A DNA stretch of 64,000 bases from Pandoraea terrae (GTDB lineage Bacteria; Pseudomonadota; Gammaproteobacteria; Burkholderiales; Burkholderiaceae): positions 124,001 to 188,000 of the forward strand of contig NZ_CABPRZ010000006.1 of NCBI RefSeq assembly GCF_902459695.1, given 5' to 3'. This document shows, piece by piece, positions 44,527-53,287 of this stretch (position 1 is its first letter; the number at the start of each line of letters is the position of its first letter). Both the position numbers and the translations under genes were made by a program. The notes under the pieces are model-generated. The model did not search any database, had not been told where the DNA came from, and worked only from the letters and a program-made list of their open reading frames with translations.

Positions 44527-46119
44527 ATGACTAAGATAGGCCGTAACGATCCGTGTCCCTGTGGTAGCGGCAAGAAGTTCAAGCGCTGCCACGGTGCGCT
44601 CGCCCACTTAGATCGTCTACAGTTCGAAATTCCAAAGATGGTGGCTCGTGCCCAAGCATCCGAAGCGCAGCGTCAGCGCCAGCAGGGCATGGGGAGGCCC
44701 ATCATCTCGGTGCAGACTGAGACCGGTCATCGGTTAGTGGCCGTGAGAAATCGCTTGATGTACTCGAAAGGTTGGAAGACATTTCACGATTTCCTGGTTG
44801 ACTACATCAAAACCGCACTTGGCTCGGGCTCTGGCTCGGATTGGGGAGCATCCGAGCTAGCGAAACCATCGGATCAACGCCATCCGATCCTCAACTGGTA
44901 TCAGTTGGTGGGCGAGCAACAGCGTACCTACATCACTGAGCCGGGTAAGGTCTCATCCGCCGAGATGACCGGCGCGATCGCCGCGTTCATGTTCCTCGCC
45001 TACGACTTATACGCCCTGGATCACAATGCCGAGCTTCAGGAGAAACTGGTGGCGAGGCTGCGCAATCGTGACAATTTCGAAGGTGCGCGCTATGAGGTTT
45101 TCGTAGCGGCCACTCTTATTCGAGCAGGGTTCGAAATTGAGTTCGAAAACGAGGATGATCGCACGACGACTCATTGTGAATTCACCGCGACGTTCACCAG
45201 GACCGGAAAGCGCTTTTCCGTCGAGGCCAAGCATCGGGCGGGAGCCAGGTTACGCATGGGGCACCTGCTGATCGGGGCACTACAGAAGCGAGCAAACCAT
45301 CCGAGAATCGTTTTCATAGACATCAACATGCCAGATGATGGCAGTGAGGCGAACGGATCTGCGTTGATGAATTCCGCAGTTCGCAAGCTGAGAGGTTTTG
45401 AGCACAAAACCATTAACGGCCAGCAGTTGCCGCCAGCGTATTTGATTGTTACGAATACGCCTTGGCACCATCATCTCGAATCGACGTCCTTTCGTTGCTG
45501 CATGGACGTCGACGGGTTCCAGATCCCGGATTTCAAAGCGAATGTCATGGCTCCAAGCCTGCGTGCCGCGATTGAGGCGCGGGAGTCTCACATCGAATTG
45601 CATGAATTAATGCGTTCTATTCAGGACCACAGCAACATACCTGCTACCTTCGATGGCGACGTTCCTGAGTTTGCGTTTGGTGATGGGGCACCACGATTGG
45701 TCATTGGTAGACACTATCTGGTCACGGACCACGATGCCATAGAGCGCCCCGGCGAACTCACCACGGCAACAGTGATGGAAGCGGAGAAGCGGGCCGTTTG
45801 CGGTCTTACCTTAGATAACGGTACGAGCATTATCTGCACGTGGCCACTTTCGGACGAAGAGATAGCAGCGTGGCGACGGCATCCGGACACGTTCTTCGGC
45901 GTGGTCACCCAACGGAGCACGAAGGTGGAAACGCCCTTACAGTTGTACGACTTCTTCCTTGATGGCTTCAAGCAAACGCCCAAAGAGCGCTTACTTGAGC
46001 GTATGACTGGTGCGCCGGATTTCCAGGAGTTGACCAGGTTAGATCAACCGAAGCTCGCAAGTATCTTTGCGGAGAGAAGCGTGTATGGTGCCATTGCGGC
46101 TGGGCTTAAGTTCGCGTAG
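44527..46119 (+). CDS. SEC-C zinc-motif protein with nuclease-like centre
   Basis: 530 residues. The N-terminus is a SEC-C zinc motif ([19 protein letters not shown]; Cys10, Cys12, Cys21, His22). Around residues 180-235 a PD-(D/E)xK-like core appears: [20 protein letters not shown], then CEFTATF and [13 protein letters not shown] near 231. The rest is unassigned. SEC-C fused to nuclease-like domains is seen in accessory islands and may be a defence gene, but no such activity is demonstrated here. It lies 110 bases right of the IS. Confidence 0.7.
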   Translation: MTKIGRNDPCPCGSGKKFKRCHGALAHLDRLQFEIPKMVARAQASEAQRQRQQGMGRPIISVQTETGHRLVAVRNRLMYSKGWKTFHDFLVDYIKTALGSGSGSDWGASELAKPSDQRHPILNWYQLVGEQQRTYITEPGKVSSAEMTGAIAAFMFLAYDLYALDHNAELQEKLVARLRNRDNFEGARYEVFVAATLIRAGFEIEFENEDDRTTTHCEFTATFTRTGKRFSVEAKHRAGARLRMGHLLIGALQKRANHPRIVFIDINMPDDGSEANGSALMNSAVRKLRGFEHKTINGQQLPPAYLIVTNTPWHHHLESTSFRCCMDVDGFQIPDFKANVMAPSLRAAIEARESHIELHELMRSIQDHSNIPATFDGDVPEFAFGDGAPRLVIGRHYLVTDHDAIERPGELTTATVMEAEKRAVCGLTLDNGTSIICTWPLSDEEIAAWRRHPDTFFGVVTQRSTKVETPLQLYDFFLDGFKQTPKERLLERMTGAPDFQELTRLDQPKLASIFAERSVYGAIAAGLKFA

Positions 46120-46638
46120 CTTCTAATCCATGCGAATGTCGGCTCTTGGCCGATAGCACTAGTTCGGTGAACGTTCTACAGAATAAACGTCGAAGCCCTC
46201 AACGGCAGCTTCCGGCGGTTTGTTTGAACGCGTACTGCCGGCCATCAAGGGACATTCGTTGCGGCTGGCATCTGGACATTCGTGCGACTGCTACGCTCCA
46301 TAAACGGTCCTTCAGCCACCCATCATGTCGGTCGAGTCATCGGCCTTAGCGGACGTTGGTGTTTCGGCGCGGATGTGGCCACTTCCTGCTGCCGACCGGT
46401 GGTTCGATCCACCGACTGACGGATAGTCGCGACGGCTTTGGCGGATCCATATTCCGCGCGTCGCGGTCGTACACAAGTGTCCCACGAGATATGCCTTCAG
46501 GCTGGAGTTTCCGCGTCGCGTCGTGCCCCGTCACCTCAAGCGTTAGTTTGTTGAACCATCCTCAGTACGTCATTGGCCTTTGATGTTCAAATATCACACG
46601 ATCCTATCGGAGGTGGGGCCTTTCGGCTCTGTCAGATC
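46120..46638. other. Intergenic stretch
   Basis: About 520 bases with no frame I would call a gene. It holds the short intergenic-repeat style of this island (CTTCCGGCGG, CATTCGTTGCGGCTGGC, CATTCGTGCGACTGC). No promoter or RNA feature stands out. Confidence 0.5.
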
Positions 46639-47313
46639 TCAGCGCCGGCCGTACAGCTTCTCTTCGATGGCCGCGTCGAGCCAGGCGACGAAGCGCTCCA
46701 CGGTGTTGATCGTGGCTTCGAGCGAGGCCTGGCCGACGTGCACGTTGGGCGGCGCCAACCAGGTCTGCGCGTCCGGGTCCATGCGATCGAGCAACTCCAC
46801 CTCGCGGGCGTCCAGGAACACCGAGCGCGCGGCCCCCGGTTGCCGGTCGGCGTGCTTGGGCCGGTTGGTCGTGATCTCCAGGTCGTGCTGGATGCTGTTG
46901 CGGGTCAGCACGATGTCTTCTAGGACGGCGATGGGCACCGGGCCGTCGGCGAACGGGATCTTGAACGCCTCGGTGAAGATCAGGTCGTAGCCCCGCACCC
47001 AGCCTTTCTTGAACACGCGTTTGCGGTCCTCGGGGCTCAGCTCCTCGCAGTGGAGCCTGACGCGCGTTTGCAGATACGCCTGCAACACCGACGCGAGCAT
47101 GCACAGGCACGCATGGCCCAGGACGTCGATCGAATCGTTGGCCTCCTGCCATTCGAGCATGAAGGCGGGTTCCGGGTCCTCCGAGTACGGCGGCACAAAC
47201 GGCTCTTCCTCGTTCTCGATCTTCGTCCGACGATCGACGAAGGGCGCCGACGCCCGGGCATAAAGCTGTCGGATGAAATCCAGGCGGCGGTTCAGAAACC
47301 AGGCCACGTCCAT
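46639..47313 (-). CDS. Hypothetical protein with HEPN-like RxxxxH motif
   Basis: 224 residues from MDVAWFLNRRLDF, chosen because GGGGAA lies 5 bases upstream; an ATG 13 codons earlier lacks this. It is helical. R138-N-S-I-Q-H143 in LTRNSIQHDLEIT fits the R-x4-6-H motif of HEPN ribonucleases or nucleotide-transferring enzymes. The N-terminal two-thirds are unassigned. It may be a stand-alone defence or toxin gene; HEPN assignment rests on this motif and helical content only. Confidence 0.55.
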   Translation of the reverse strand: MDVAWFLNRRLDFIRQLYARASAPFVDRRTKIENEEEPFVPPYSEDPEPAFMLEWQEANDSIDVLGHACLCMLASVLQAYLQTRVRLHCEELSPEDRKRVFKKGWVRGYDLIFTEAFKIPFADGPVPIAVLEDIVLTRNSIQHDLEITTNRPKHADRQPGAARSVFLDAREVELLDRMDPDAQTWLAPPNVHVGQASLEATINTVERFVAWLDAAIEEKLYGRR

Positions 47314-47355
47314 GGCATTCCCCGTACCGTTGTGATCGTCGAACAGTAGCACGTC

Positions 47356-47391
47356 ACCGCGCCGTCGGAAGCCCCTCCCACTCCGTGGTGT
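47356..47391. repeat. Direct repeat copy 1 flanking the UPF0489 gene
   Basis: 36 bases, 33 identical to 48275-48310. Read leftward, both encode the same peptide tail TTEWEGLPTAR followed by a stop, so each is the 3' end of a related lost gene. Upstream of the tail in this copy the frame reads SAYNNVKGH. Confidence 0.7.
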
Positions 47392-47445
47392 GGCCCTTCA
47401 CGTTGTTGTATGCTGATGCCCTCTCGCGACAAGGGCATCACCAGT

Positions 47446-48246
47446 ATGGCTCACAAGAAGGTCACCATCGGCGGCAAGGACGTCTACATCGTCAAAGATC
47501 ACCACCACGTCCTGGGAGGCTGGGCGGAGGTTCGGCACAGCCAGGCACAGGCCGGCGCACCGGCACCGGCGCTGCTCACGCTCGACCACCACACGGACAC
47601 GAAAGACCCCTTCTTCAACCATCGCTTTTGGGCGACGCACAAGGGGCCGACCGACCAGAACACTGCGGCGATGGACGCGATGTTGCCCGGTCTGATCGGG
47701 GACATCGACTGGAAGACCAAGGCCAGTGTGAAGCGCGCGATCGCCAAGCTCAAGCACGACGAGCACGTCCGGACCGCGATCCGGGCAGACATCGTCTCCC
47801 GCGCGTTCGTGATCAACCTGTCCGGCGAGAACCGTGCGGACCCGGTCGGGCACGTCTACGAGACCTGCTCGGGTTGCGCCTCGATCGGCTGCACGAAGCC
47901 CATCCACGACGACCAGTGCGTGCGGTCGCGCACCGATCAGATGCTCGAATCGGTCCACCTGAACCACGAAATCGCCGAACTCAACGCCAAGGCGCGGGCG
48001 AACGGCGTGCCGGGCGTCGGAGCAGACCCCTACATCCTGGACATCGACCTGGACTACTTCCACACGCAGAAAGCGATCGCCCCGACCAATACGACGACGT
48101 TCTACCAGCTCTTGCAAAACGCGCTCGCGGTCACCGTCGCGACCGAACCCGCGTGCGTGAAGAGCCTCCGGCTTCGGGGATCAAAGATCACCGGGAAATC
48201 GCTGCTCGCGGACATGCTTCAGCACATCCAAACCGCCTTGCCCTGA
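47446..48246 (+). CDS. UPF0489 family protein
   Basis: 266 residues from MAHKKVTIGGKDVYIVKDHH. Family blocks: VKDHHHVLGGW, LLTLDHHTDT and YILDIDLDYFHT, an Asp/His-rich pattern resembling the metal site of arginase/deacetylase folds. The biochemical role is unknown. It is bracketed by two 36-base direct repeats and has no coupled neighbour, suggesting it came in as a cassette. Confidence 0.75.
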   Translation: MAHKKVTIGGKDVYIVKDHHHVLGGWAEVRHSQAQAGAPAPALLTLDHHTDTKDPFFNHRFWATHKGPTDQNTAAMDAMLPGLIGDIDWKTKASVKRAIAKLKHDEHVRTAIRADIVSRAFVINLSGENRADPVGHVYETCSGCASIGCTKPIHDDQCVRSRTDQMLESVHLNHEIAELNAKARANGVPGVGADPYILDIDLDYFHTQKAIAPTNTTTFYQLLQNALAVTVATEPACVKSLRLRGSKITGKSLLADMLQHIQTALP

Positions 48247-48274
48247 GCGGTCCCGGCGACCCGCTCACCAGCTT

Positions 48275-48310
48275 ACCGCGCCGTCGGCAACCCCTCCCAC
48301 TCCGTCGTGT
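48275..48310. repeat. Direct repeat copy 2 flanking the UPF0489 gene
   Basis: Second copy of the repeat at 47356-47391. On the minus strand the frame into it reads GNVEGHQAWHMSQSAKTPSY and then TTEWEGLPTAR and TAA, a coding-like tail of some 30 residues without a visible start. Confidence 0.7.
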
Positions 48311-48427
48311 AGCTGGGTGTTTTGGCGCTTTGGCTCATGTGCCACGCCTGGTGGCCCTCGACGTTTCCGACCCGTAGAGTCCCGCGTCCTCGGCGAGGGG
48401 GACGGGTGGTTCATGGTGATGCAAATG

Positions 48428-48443
48428 CTGTATGGATATACAG
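48428..48443. promoter_or_regulatory. LexA-type SOS box
   Basis: CTGT-ATGGATAT-ACAG matches the CTGT-N8-ACAG consensus exactly and is embedded in the longer near-palindrome CTGTATGGATATACAG. It is about 200 bases upstream of the SIR2 gene, with no other gene between them on that strand. LexA control of the Argonaute operon is an inference. Confidence 0.6.
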
Positions 48444-48644
48444 TCAGGCGGGTGAGCTTGTCGTCGGGGAGTGCGATGTGATCACGAGATCCCTGCGGCG
48501 GCGGGGCTTTTGATTACAATTGTCGGACATGGGGTGGGGCTGACGACACTGCTGGGCAGCTTCGCAATGCGTGCCGTTGTGCGAGGACGGGAGAGATCTC
48601 GTGCGCTGCGGTGGCGCTCAAAACGACAATAGACGGGAGCGGTT

Positions 48645-50495
48645 TTGAGCATTCAAACAGTTTCGGGGTCGCAGTTCGCCAGAATGTTTTGCCTTCGCCC
48701 AACGCAATACGCATGGTTTTTGGGGGCGGGTGCCTCAGCCGCTGCGGGAATCCCCACCGGCTATGCGATGATCACCGACTTCAAAAAGCGGATTTTTTGC
48801 GAGTTGTCCGGGGCCAAGCTCAAGGAGGTCGATGCTGACGATCCGCTTTGGATCCAGCGCATCGACACGTTCCTTGCGTCACGGTCGGTCCTCCCGCCGC
48901 CGAACGATCCCATGGAGTACGCCGCGGCATTTGAGGCGGTCTACCCAACACCTCAGGACCGGCGAAACTACATCAGCCGGGCGGTGCAAAAGGGCACGCC
49001 ATCGTACGCGCACCGAGTGCTTGCAGCGCTGATCACCACCGGTCGCGTTCCTTGCGTGTTCACGACCAACTTCGACAGCCTGGTGGAAACTGCGGCGACG
49101 GTGACCGACCAACTCGTGGCTCCCGATGAGCGCGCCAACCTATCGGTCTCCGGCATCGACAACGCGGAACGTGCGATGCACGCCCTGGGCGAGAGCCGCG
49201 CGCTCTTGGCGAAGATCCACGGCGACTATCAGTCGGTCAGCCTGAAAAACACAACCGACGAACTGCGTGAGCAGGACGCGCAAATGCGTACGGTTCTGAC
49301 AAGTGCTTGCGGACGGTATGGCCTGATCGTGGTCGGCTACAGCGGGCGCGACGCTTCCGTCATGAATGCTCTGAACGATGCCCTGGCCCAGCCCACGCCG
49401 TACCCCGCGGGGATCCATTGGGTAGCCCGATCGGCCGACGGATTGTTGCCAGACGTCCGAGCCTTTCTCGAGGCCGCAGCAGCCAAAGGCGTACGGGTCA
49501 CGGTCGTCGAGTGCCAGACGTTCGATGAGTTGGCGGCAGATATTGTCGATGGTTCGACGTGGCCGCAGCAGCTCGACGCCCACATCGGGTCGTACGCGCC
49601 GCCCAGCGTGGTCAGACCGGTGCCGCTGCCCGCAAAGGAGCACAGCGCTTTTCCTGTTCTTCGTTGCTCAGCCATCCCAGTGCTGGAGATGCCGAGGGTG
49701 GCGAGGCGTATCACGCTGGAGCGGAGCATAACCACGCCTGATGCTCGTCAGATGCTGAGGGACGCGGACGTGTGGGCGATCGTCGCCAGCAGGGGAAAGG
49801 AAATAGCCGCGTTCGGGAATGATGAAGAGCTGGCTCGTGCCTTCGGGCCAGCGGGTGGACGGCTCGACGGCACGGTGAACCTGGCGCCCGCCGACGACAG
49901 TTGGGCTCTCGGGCTGCTATACGACGCCTTGACGCGGGCCGTGTGCCGAAACCGTCCGCTGAGGGTGCGCTGGCGACGCAGTGGTCATGCGGTGATGGTT
50001 CACGTTGACTCGGACAAGGAAACGCCGGAAGCGCGCGAGACGCGGTTGGCTCGGCAGGCCAAACTGCGGAACGCGTATTCGAGCGCGCTATACGGGAAGA
50101 CGCCGCAGGGGTATCCCTTCCAGGAAGGGGTAGAGCTTCACCTGGAACAGGCCGCCGATCGCTGGTGGTTGACGTTCGAGCCGGCTACGTTCGTCGACGT
50201 CCCTTATCCAGAGCCCACGCAGGATCGGCCCGACAGCGAGACGAGTCTAGACCGTCCACGCTTCGTCGACCCCACCATCGACTGGCGGCGGGAGCGATGG
50301 GCGCAGCGCTACAACCACGTTTGGGCGGCCATCATCGACGCGTGGGCCGACACGCTGGCGGGCGATGGGAGCCGCGTTCTCCTGACGACGGGCGTTCCCC
50401 AGGACGAGGGCATCGACGCGGTGTTCAAGGTTTCGCCCGTCACGGCGTGGAGCCGTCCGAGCCATGAACATGCGTACTTCCAAAGGAACCAGTAA
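48645..50495 (+). CDS. SIR2-APAZ-type effector of a short Argonaute system
   Basis: 616 residues. N-terminal SIR2 domain: GAGAS at 27-31, TTNFD at 140-144, KIHGD at 190-194 and GYSGRD at 231-236. The long C-terminal part is where the APAZ region of SPARSA proteins sits. In that family the partner Argonaute senses invader nucleic acid and the SIR2 domain hydrolyses NAD+, killing or halting the cell. TTG start with GGGAG 5 bases upstream. The stop is 2 bases before the Argonaute start. APAZ is assigned from length and partnership, not from a clear motif. Confidence 0.85.
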   Translation: MSIQTVSGSQFARMFCLRPTQYAWFLGAGASAAAGIPTGYAMITDFKKRIFCELSGAKLKEVDADDPLWIQRIDTFLASRSVLPPPNDPMEYAAAFEAVYPTPQDRRNYISRAVQKGTPSYAHRVLAALITTGRVPCVFTTNFDSLVETAATVTDQLVAPDERANLSVSGIDNAERAMHALGESRALLAKIHGDYQSVSLKNTTDELREQDAQMRTVLTSACGRYGLIVVGYSGRDASVMNALNDALAQPTPYPAGIHWVARSADGLLPDVRAFLEAAAAKGVRVTVVECQTFDELAADIVDGSTWPQQLDAHIGSYAPPSVVRPVPLPAKEHSAFPVLRCSAIPVLEMPRVARRITLERSITTPDARQMLRDADVWAIVASRGKEIAAFGNDEELARAFGPAGGRLDGTVNLAPADDSWALGLLYDALTRAVCRNRPLRVRWRRSGHAVMVHVDSDKETPEARETRLARQAKLRNAYSSALYGKTPQGYPFQEGVELHLEQAADRWWLTFEPATFVDVPYPEPTQDRPDSETSLDRPRFVDPTIDWRRERWAQRYNHVWAAIIDAWADTLAGDGSRVLLTTGVPQDEGIDAVFKVSPVTAWSRPSHEHAYFQRNQ

Positions 50496-50497
50496 CG

Positions 50498-51943
50498 ATG
50501 GACTACAACCTTTCGAAGGCGCCATCGTTTTCCTTGCTGGACGAGCCGGCTCTCACGTTTAACAGCGAAGACACCGACCTCGACGAGAACCCGCTGCGTG
50601 GCCTTTTGCGTTTTGGTGCCTACAACGGCAAGACGTTCGAGGGCTACACCCCGAAGCTTCGTGTCGCGACGATCGCCCCTGCGTCAGGCTGGTCGAAGCT
50701 CCGAGGCCTTGTCGACACGATTCGATCAGGCCACGAGGCAAGCGACCGGCGCAACTACGTGCCGTCGTTCCCAGGATTTGAAAACCTGTTTCGCGTTCCG
50801 CTCGTCGCAGGACCGAAGGACGTGCATATCAAGTGGCCCGACGATCTCATGGCCCTCGCGCGCACCGGGGCGCCCCATGAGCGGCTGTTTTCGGCGATGT
50901 CGGAGGCCATGGCGCGTCTGGACGCGTTGCACGACCAGTTTGATGTCGTCTTGGTGCATCTTCCCGATGCTTGGGCAACGGCATTCACGGCCAACGGATT
51001 CGACGCGCACGACGCGTTGAAGGCCCTCGGAGCCCGATACGCCATCCCTACACAGGTTATCAACGATCGTGTTTTCACATTCCGGTTGAAGGCATCTTTG
51101 GCCTGGCGCCTGGCCATCGCACTCTTCACCAAGGCGGGCGGCATTCCCTGGAAGCTCGCGCCGATGGCCGGTGTGCCAGAAGACACGGCCTATATCGGTC
51201 TCGCCTACGCGTTGCGCGGGGACCCCAAGTCCGCGCAGTTCGTCACGTGCTGCTCGCAAGTGTTCGATGCGGACGGCGGCGGCATGCAGTTCGTCGCTTT
51301 TGAGGCCAAGGAGCAAGTGGCGGATCCGCGCGAAGCCAGACGTAACCCGTTTCTCAGTCGGAGCGACATGCGGGCGGTAATGGCACGTAGCCTGAGCCTC
51401 TACCTTGGACGTAACGGTGGACGGTTGCCGCGACGCCTCGTCGTCCACAAAACGACGTCGTTCAAGGACGAAGAACTCCAAGGCGTTTTCGACGGCCTGT
51501 CGACGGTCCCAGAGGTGGAGTGCATCGAGATCGGCAGCAGCGCCACCTGGCGTGGCGTGTGGCTGAAGCAGGGAAAGAAGGGCGGCCCCCGAAGCGTGCC
51601 CGATCGAGCGCCGGTGCCACGGGGAACTGTCCTCACGAGAACGGATCGGTCGGCGCTGTTGTGGGCATCGGGAAATGCTCCGTCGGCTGCGCTCAGCGGA
51701 GCTTTGTTTTTCCAGGGAAGCAAGAGTATCCCACGCCCGCTCAACATCATCCGGCACGCGGGCAGCGGACCGCTGGAAGTGGCTGCGTTAGAAACCCTCG
51801 GGCTAACAAAAATGGACTGGAACAACGACGCGTTGTACGACCCGGTGCCGGTGACCATTCGCTATTCGCAACGGCTCGCGCGAACCATCGCCAATGTGCC
51901 AGATCTTCCGGGGCATGCGTATCCCTATCGCCTCTTCATGTGA
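50498..51943 (+). CDS. Short prokaryotic Argonaute (MID-PIWI)
   Basis: 481 residues, the length of short pAgos lacking N and PAZ domains. IPTQVIND (183-190) and KAGGIPWKL (212-220) are the MID-PIWI hallmark. PIWI seems catalytically dead: the first catalytic Asp region reads AYIGLAYAL (231-239), and VVHKTTSFKDEE (315-326) stands in place of the usual second acidic motif. As in SPARSA it should bind a guide and target and trigger the SIR2 partner. AGGAA precedes the ATG. Its last bases (ATGTGA) overlap or abut the next start. Confidence 0.9.
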   Translation: MDYNLSKAPSFSLLDEPALTFNSEDTDLDENPLRGLLRFGAYNGKTFEGYTPKLRVATIAPASGWSKLRGLVDTIRSGHEASDRRNYVPSFPGFENLFRVPLVAGPKDVHIKWPDDLMALARTGAPHERLFSAMSEAMARLDALHDQFDVVLVHLPDAWATAFTANGFDAHDALKALGARYAIPTQVINDRVFTFRLKASLAWRLAIALFTKAGGIPWKLAPMAGVPEDTAYIGLAYALRGDPKSAQFVTCCSQVFDADGGGMQFVAFEAKEQVADPREARRNPFLSRSDMRAVMARSLSLYLGRNGGRLPRRLVVHKTTSFKDEELQGVFDGLSTVPEVECIEIGSSATWRGVWLKQGKKGGPRSVPDRAPVPRGTVLTRTDRSALLWASGNAPSAALSGALFFQGSKSIPRPLNIIRHAGSGPLEVAALETLGLTKMDWNNDALYDPVPVTIRYSQRLARTIANVPDLPGHAYPYRLFM

Positions 51944-51948
51944 ATGCG

Positions 51949-52722
51949 ATGTCGAGCCTGACTTCACGCGATCGTCGCTGCCTTGAACCGTACCTCGACA
52001 TGGGCGGCGGTTTCGTGCTCAACTTCTCCGACCGAACGATGGGTGAGTTTTTCCAGGAGCAGGTTGACCTCAACATCTACGACGAGAAGTACCAGTTCAA
52101 AGGCACGTCCAAGGCCAAGCGGATGCGTGCATTCTGGGAGCTGGAGTCCGACCACCTAGTGGCTCGGGCGCTCGACGCGCTGATCGAATGGGGGGAGGAG
52201 TTCCGATGCTTGCCGGACGACCCGCAACAGCGCGCTGCCGTCGAAGCGATCATTTCCCGCCTGAAACTCAGCAGTCCGGTTCCCGAGGCCGATGCCTTTA
52301 CGGCGAGCGTCAATGCGCTGGATTTCACCGCTGCGGCGAAGCACATCCGGGCCGCGATCGAGGCGAACGAGCCTGCTACAGCTCTGGACCGTGTGCACGT
52401 TTTCATGATGAAGTTTTTGCGCACGCTCTGCGAGCGACGCGGCATCGCCGTCACGCGCGAGAAGCCGCTGCACAGCCTGATGGGCGAGTACGTCAAGCAC
52501 CTGCGCGGCGCCGGCCACATCGAAAGCGAAATGACCGAGCGGATCCTCAAGACCAGCATATCCAACCTGGAAGCGATGAACACGGTGCGCAACGACCAAA
52601 GCCTGGCGCACGACAACCCCATGCTGAATCACGACGAGGCCGTACTGATCGTCAGCCACATCGGTGGCCTTGTCCGTTTTCTCAAAACCATCGAAGCGAA
52701 GACCCAGGCCAGTCAGTCATGA
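51949..52722 (+). CDS. Abortive-infection family protein with Abi C-terminal HEPN motif
   Basis: 257 residues from the ATG; a GTG at 51940 overlapping the Argonaute stop is an alternative. The N-terminal block (GGGFVLNFSDRTMGEFFQEQ, SKAKRMRAFWELESDHLV) resembles an AbiJ-type N-terminal domain. The C-terminal half is the Abi_C-like domain with R214-N-D-Q-S-L-A-H221, an HEPN R-x6-H motif. HEPN Abi proteins are often RNases or tRNA-cutting toxins. Coupled to the Argonaute and to the next gene (ATGA), it appears to be part of the same operon, which is not the standard two-gene SPARSA form. Confidence 0.75.
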   Translation: MSSLTSRDRRCLEPYLDMGGGFVLNFSDRTMGEFFQEQVDLNIYDEKYQFKGTSKAKRMRAFWELESDHLVARALDALIEWGEEFRCLPDDPQQRAAVEAIISRLKLSSPVPEADAFTASVNALDFTAAAKHIRAAIEANEPATALDRVHVFMMKFLRTLCERRGIAVTREKPLHSLMGEYVKHLRGAGHIESEMTERILKTSISNLEAMNTVRNDQSLAHDNPMLNHDEAVLIVSHIGGLVRFLKTIEAKTQASQS

Positions 52723-53240
52723 CCACCCAGAAGACCTCCAAACGCGGCGAGTTCAACCCGAACTGGCCAGTCCCCGATGAATACCTGCTCGAACTTGGGC
52801 GCATGGTGAGTCTGTGGGGCTCCCTCGAATCAACGACTGCGGTCGCGATCTCGAAACTGGCCGGCTATGAGTCTCCGACCGACATTCGCGCGTTGGCGAT
52901 GGTGGCGCACAGCAACTTCCAGCAGCGGGTGGACATCGTAAGTTCCCTATGCGGACAGCTCGTGGATCAGGTACCTCACTTAAAGGACTACGAGATCGTC
53001 ATCAAGAAAGTCCGGTCGGCCCAGGCGGGGCGTAACAAGTACGCGCACAACGCACTTTCTCTGGACGAGGATGGTCAGGTTCACATCGCATACATGTCGG
53101 CTCGTGGCGTCTTTAAGACCAACGTTGAGTTCGTGCGGGTCGCCGACATCAAGGAGGTCACCGCCAAGATCCACGAAGCGGCGGTGGCCTTGCACGGGTT
53201 GATCACCAATACCGCTGCCAAACCCATGTGGGAGCGCTGA
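52719..53240 (+). CDS. Small HEPN-motif hypothetical protein
   Basis: 173 residues, ATG overlapping the previous stop by 4 bases. It is helical, with R105-N-K-Y-A-H110 in AQAGRNKYAHNAL, an R-x4-H HEPN motif, and LGRMVSLWGSLESTTAVAIS near the start. I do not know the family name. It is the last gene of the four-gene operon and could be an RNase, a partner of the Abi protein, or its regulator. Confidence 0.65.
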   Translation: MTTQKTSKRGEFNPNWPVPDEYLLELGRMVSLWGSLESTTAVAISKLAGYESPTDIRALAMVAHSNFQQRVDIVSSLCGQLVDQVPHLKDYEIVIKKVRSAQAGRNKYAHNALSLDEDGQVHIAYMSARGVFKTNVEFVRVADIKEVTAKIHEAAVALHGLITNTAAKPMWER

Positions 53241-53287
53241 GCGCCAGAGCGCAGGTGGGACATCAGCGCCGGCACCTCGTGCTCACT

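Larger units (their letters stand above)
48247..48644. other. Upstream region of the Argonaute operon
   Basis: About 400 bases between UPF0489 and the SIR2 gene. It carries the second direct repeat, a remnant frame on the minus strand and the LexA-like box. A plus-strand frame at 48322-48513 ends in VVGECDVITRSLRRRGF, but I cannot support it as a gene. Confidence 0.5.

Noticed and set aside
46396-46414. GGTGGTTCGATCCACC resembling a tRNA T-arm
   Set aside because: No acceptor, D-arm or anticodon arm fits around it; no tRNA gene was found in the window.
48322-48513. 63-codon plus-strand frame spanning the LexA box
   Set aside because: No ribosome site or homology that I recognise, and it overlaps the remnant repeat on the other strand.
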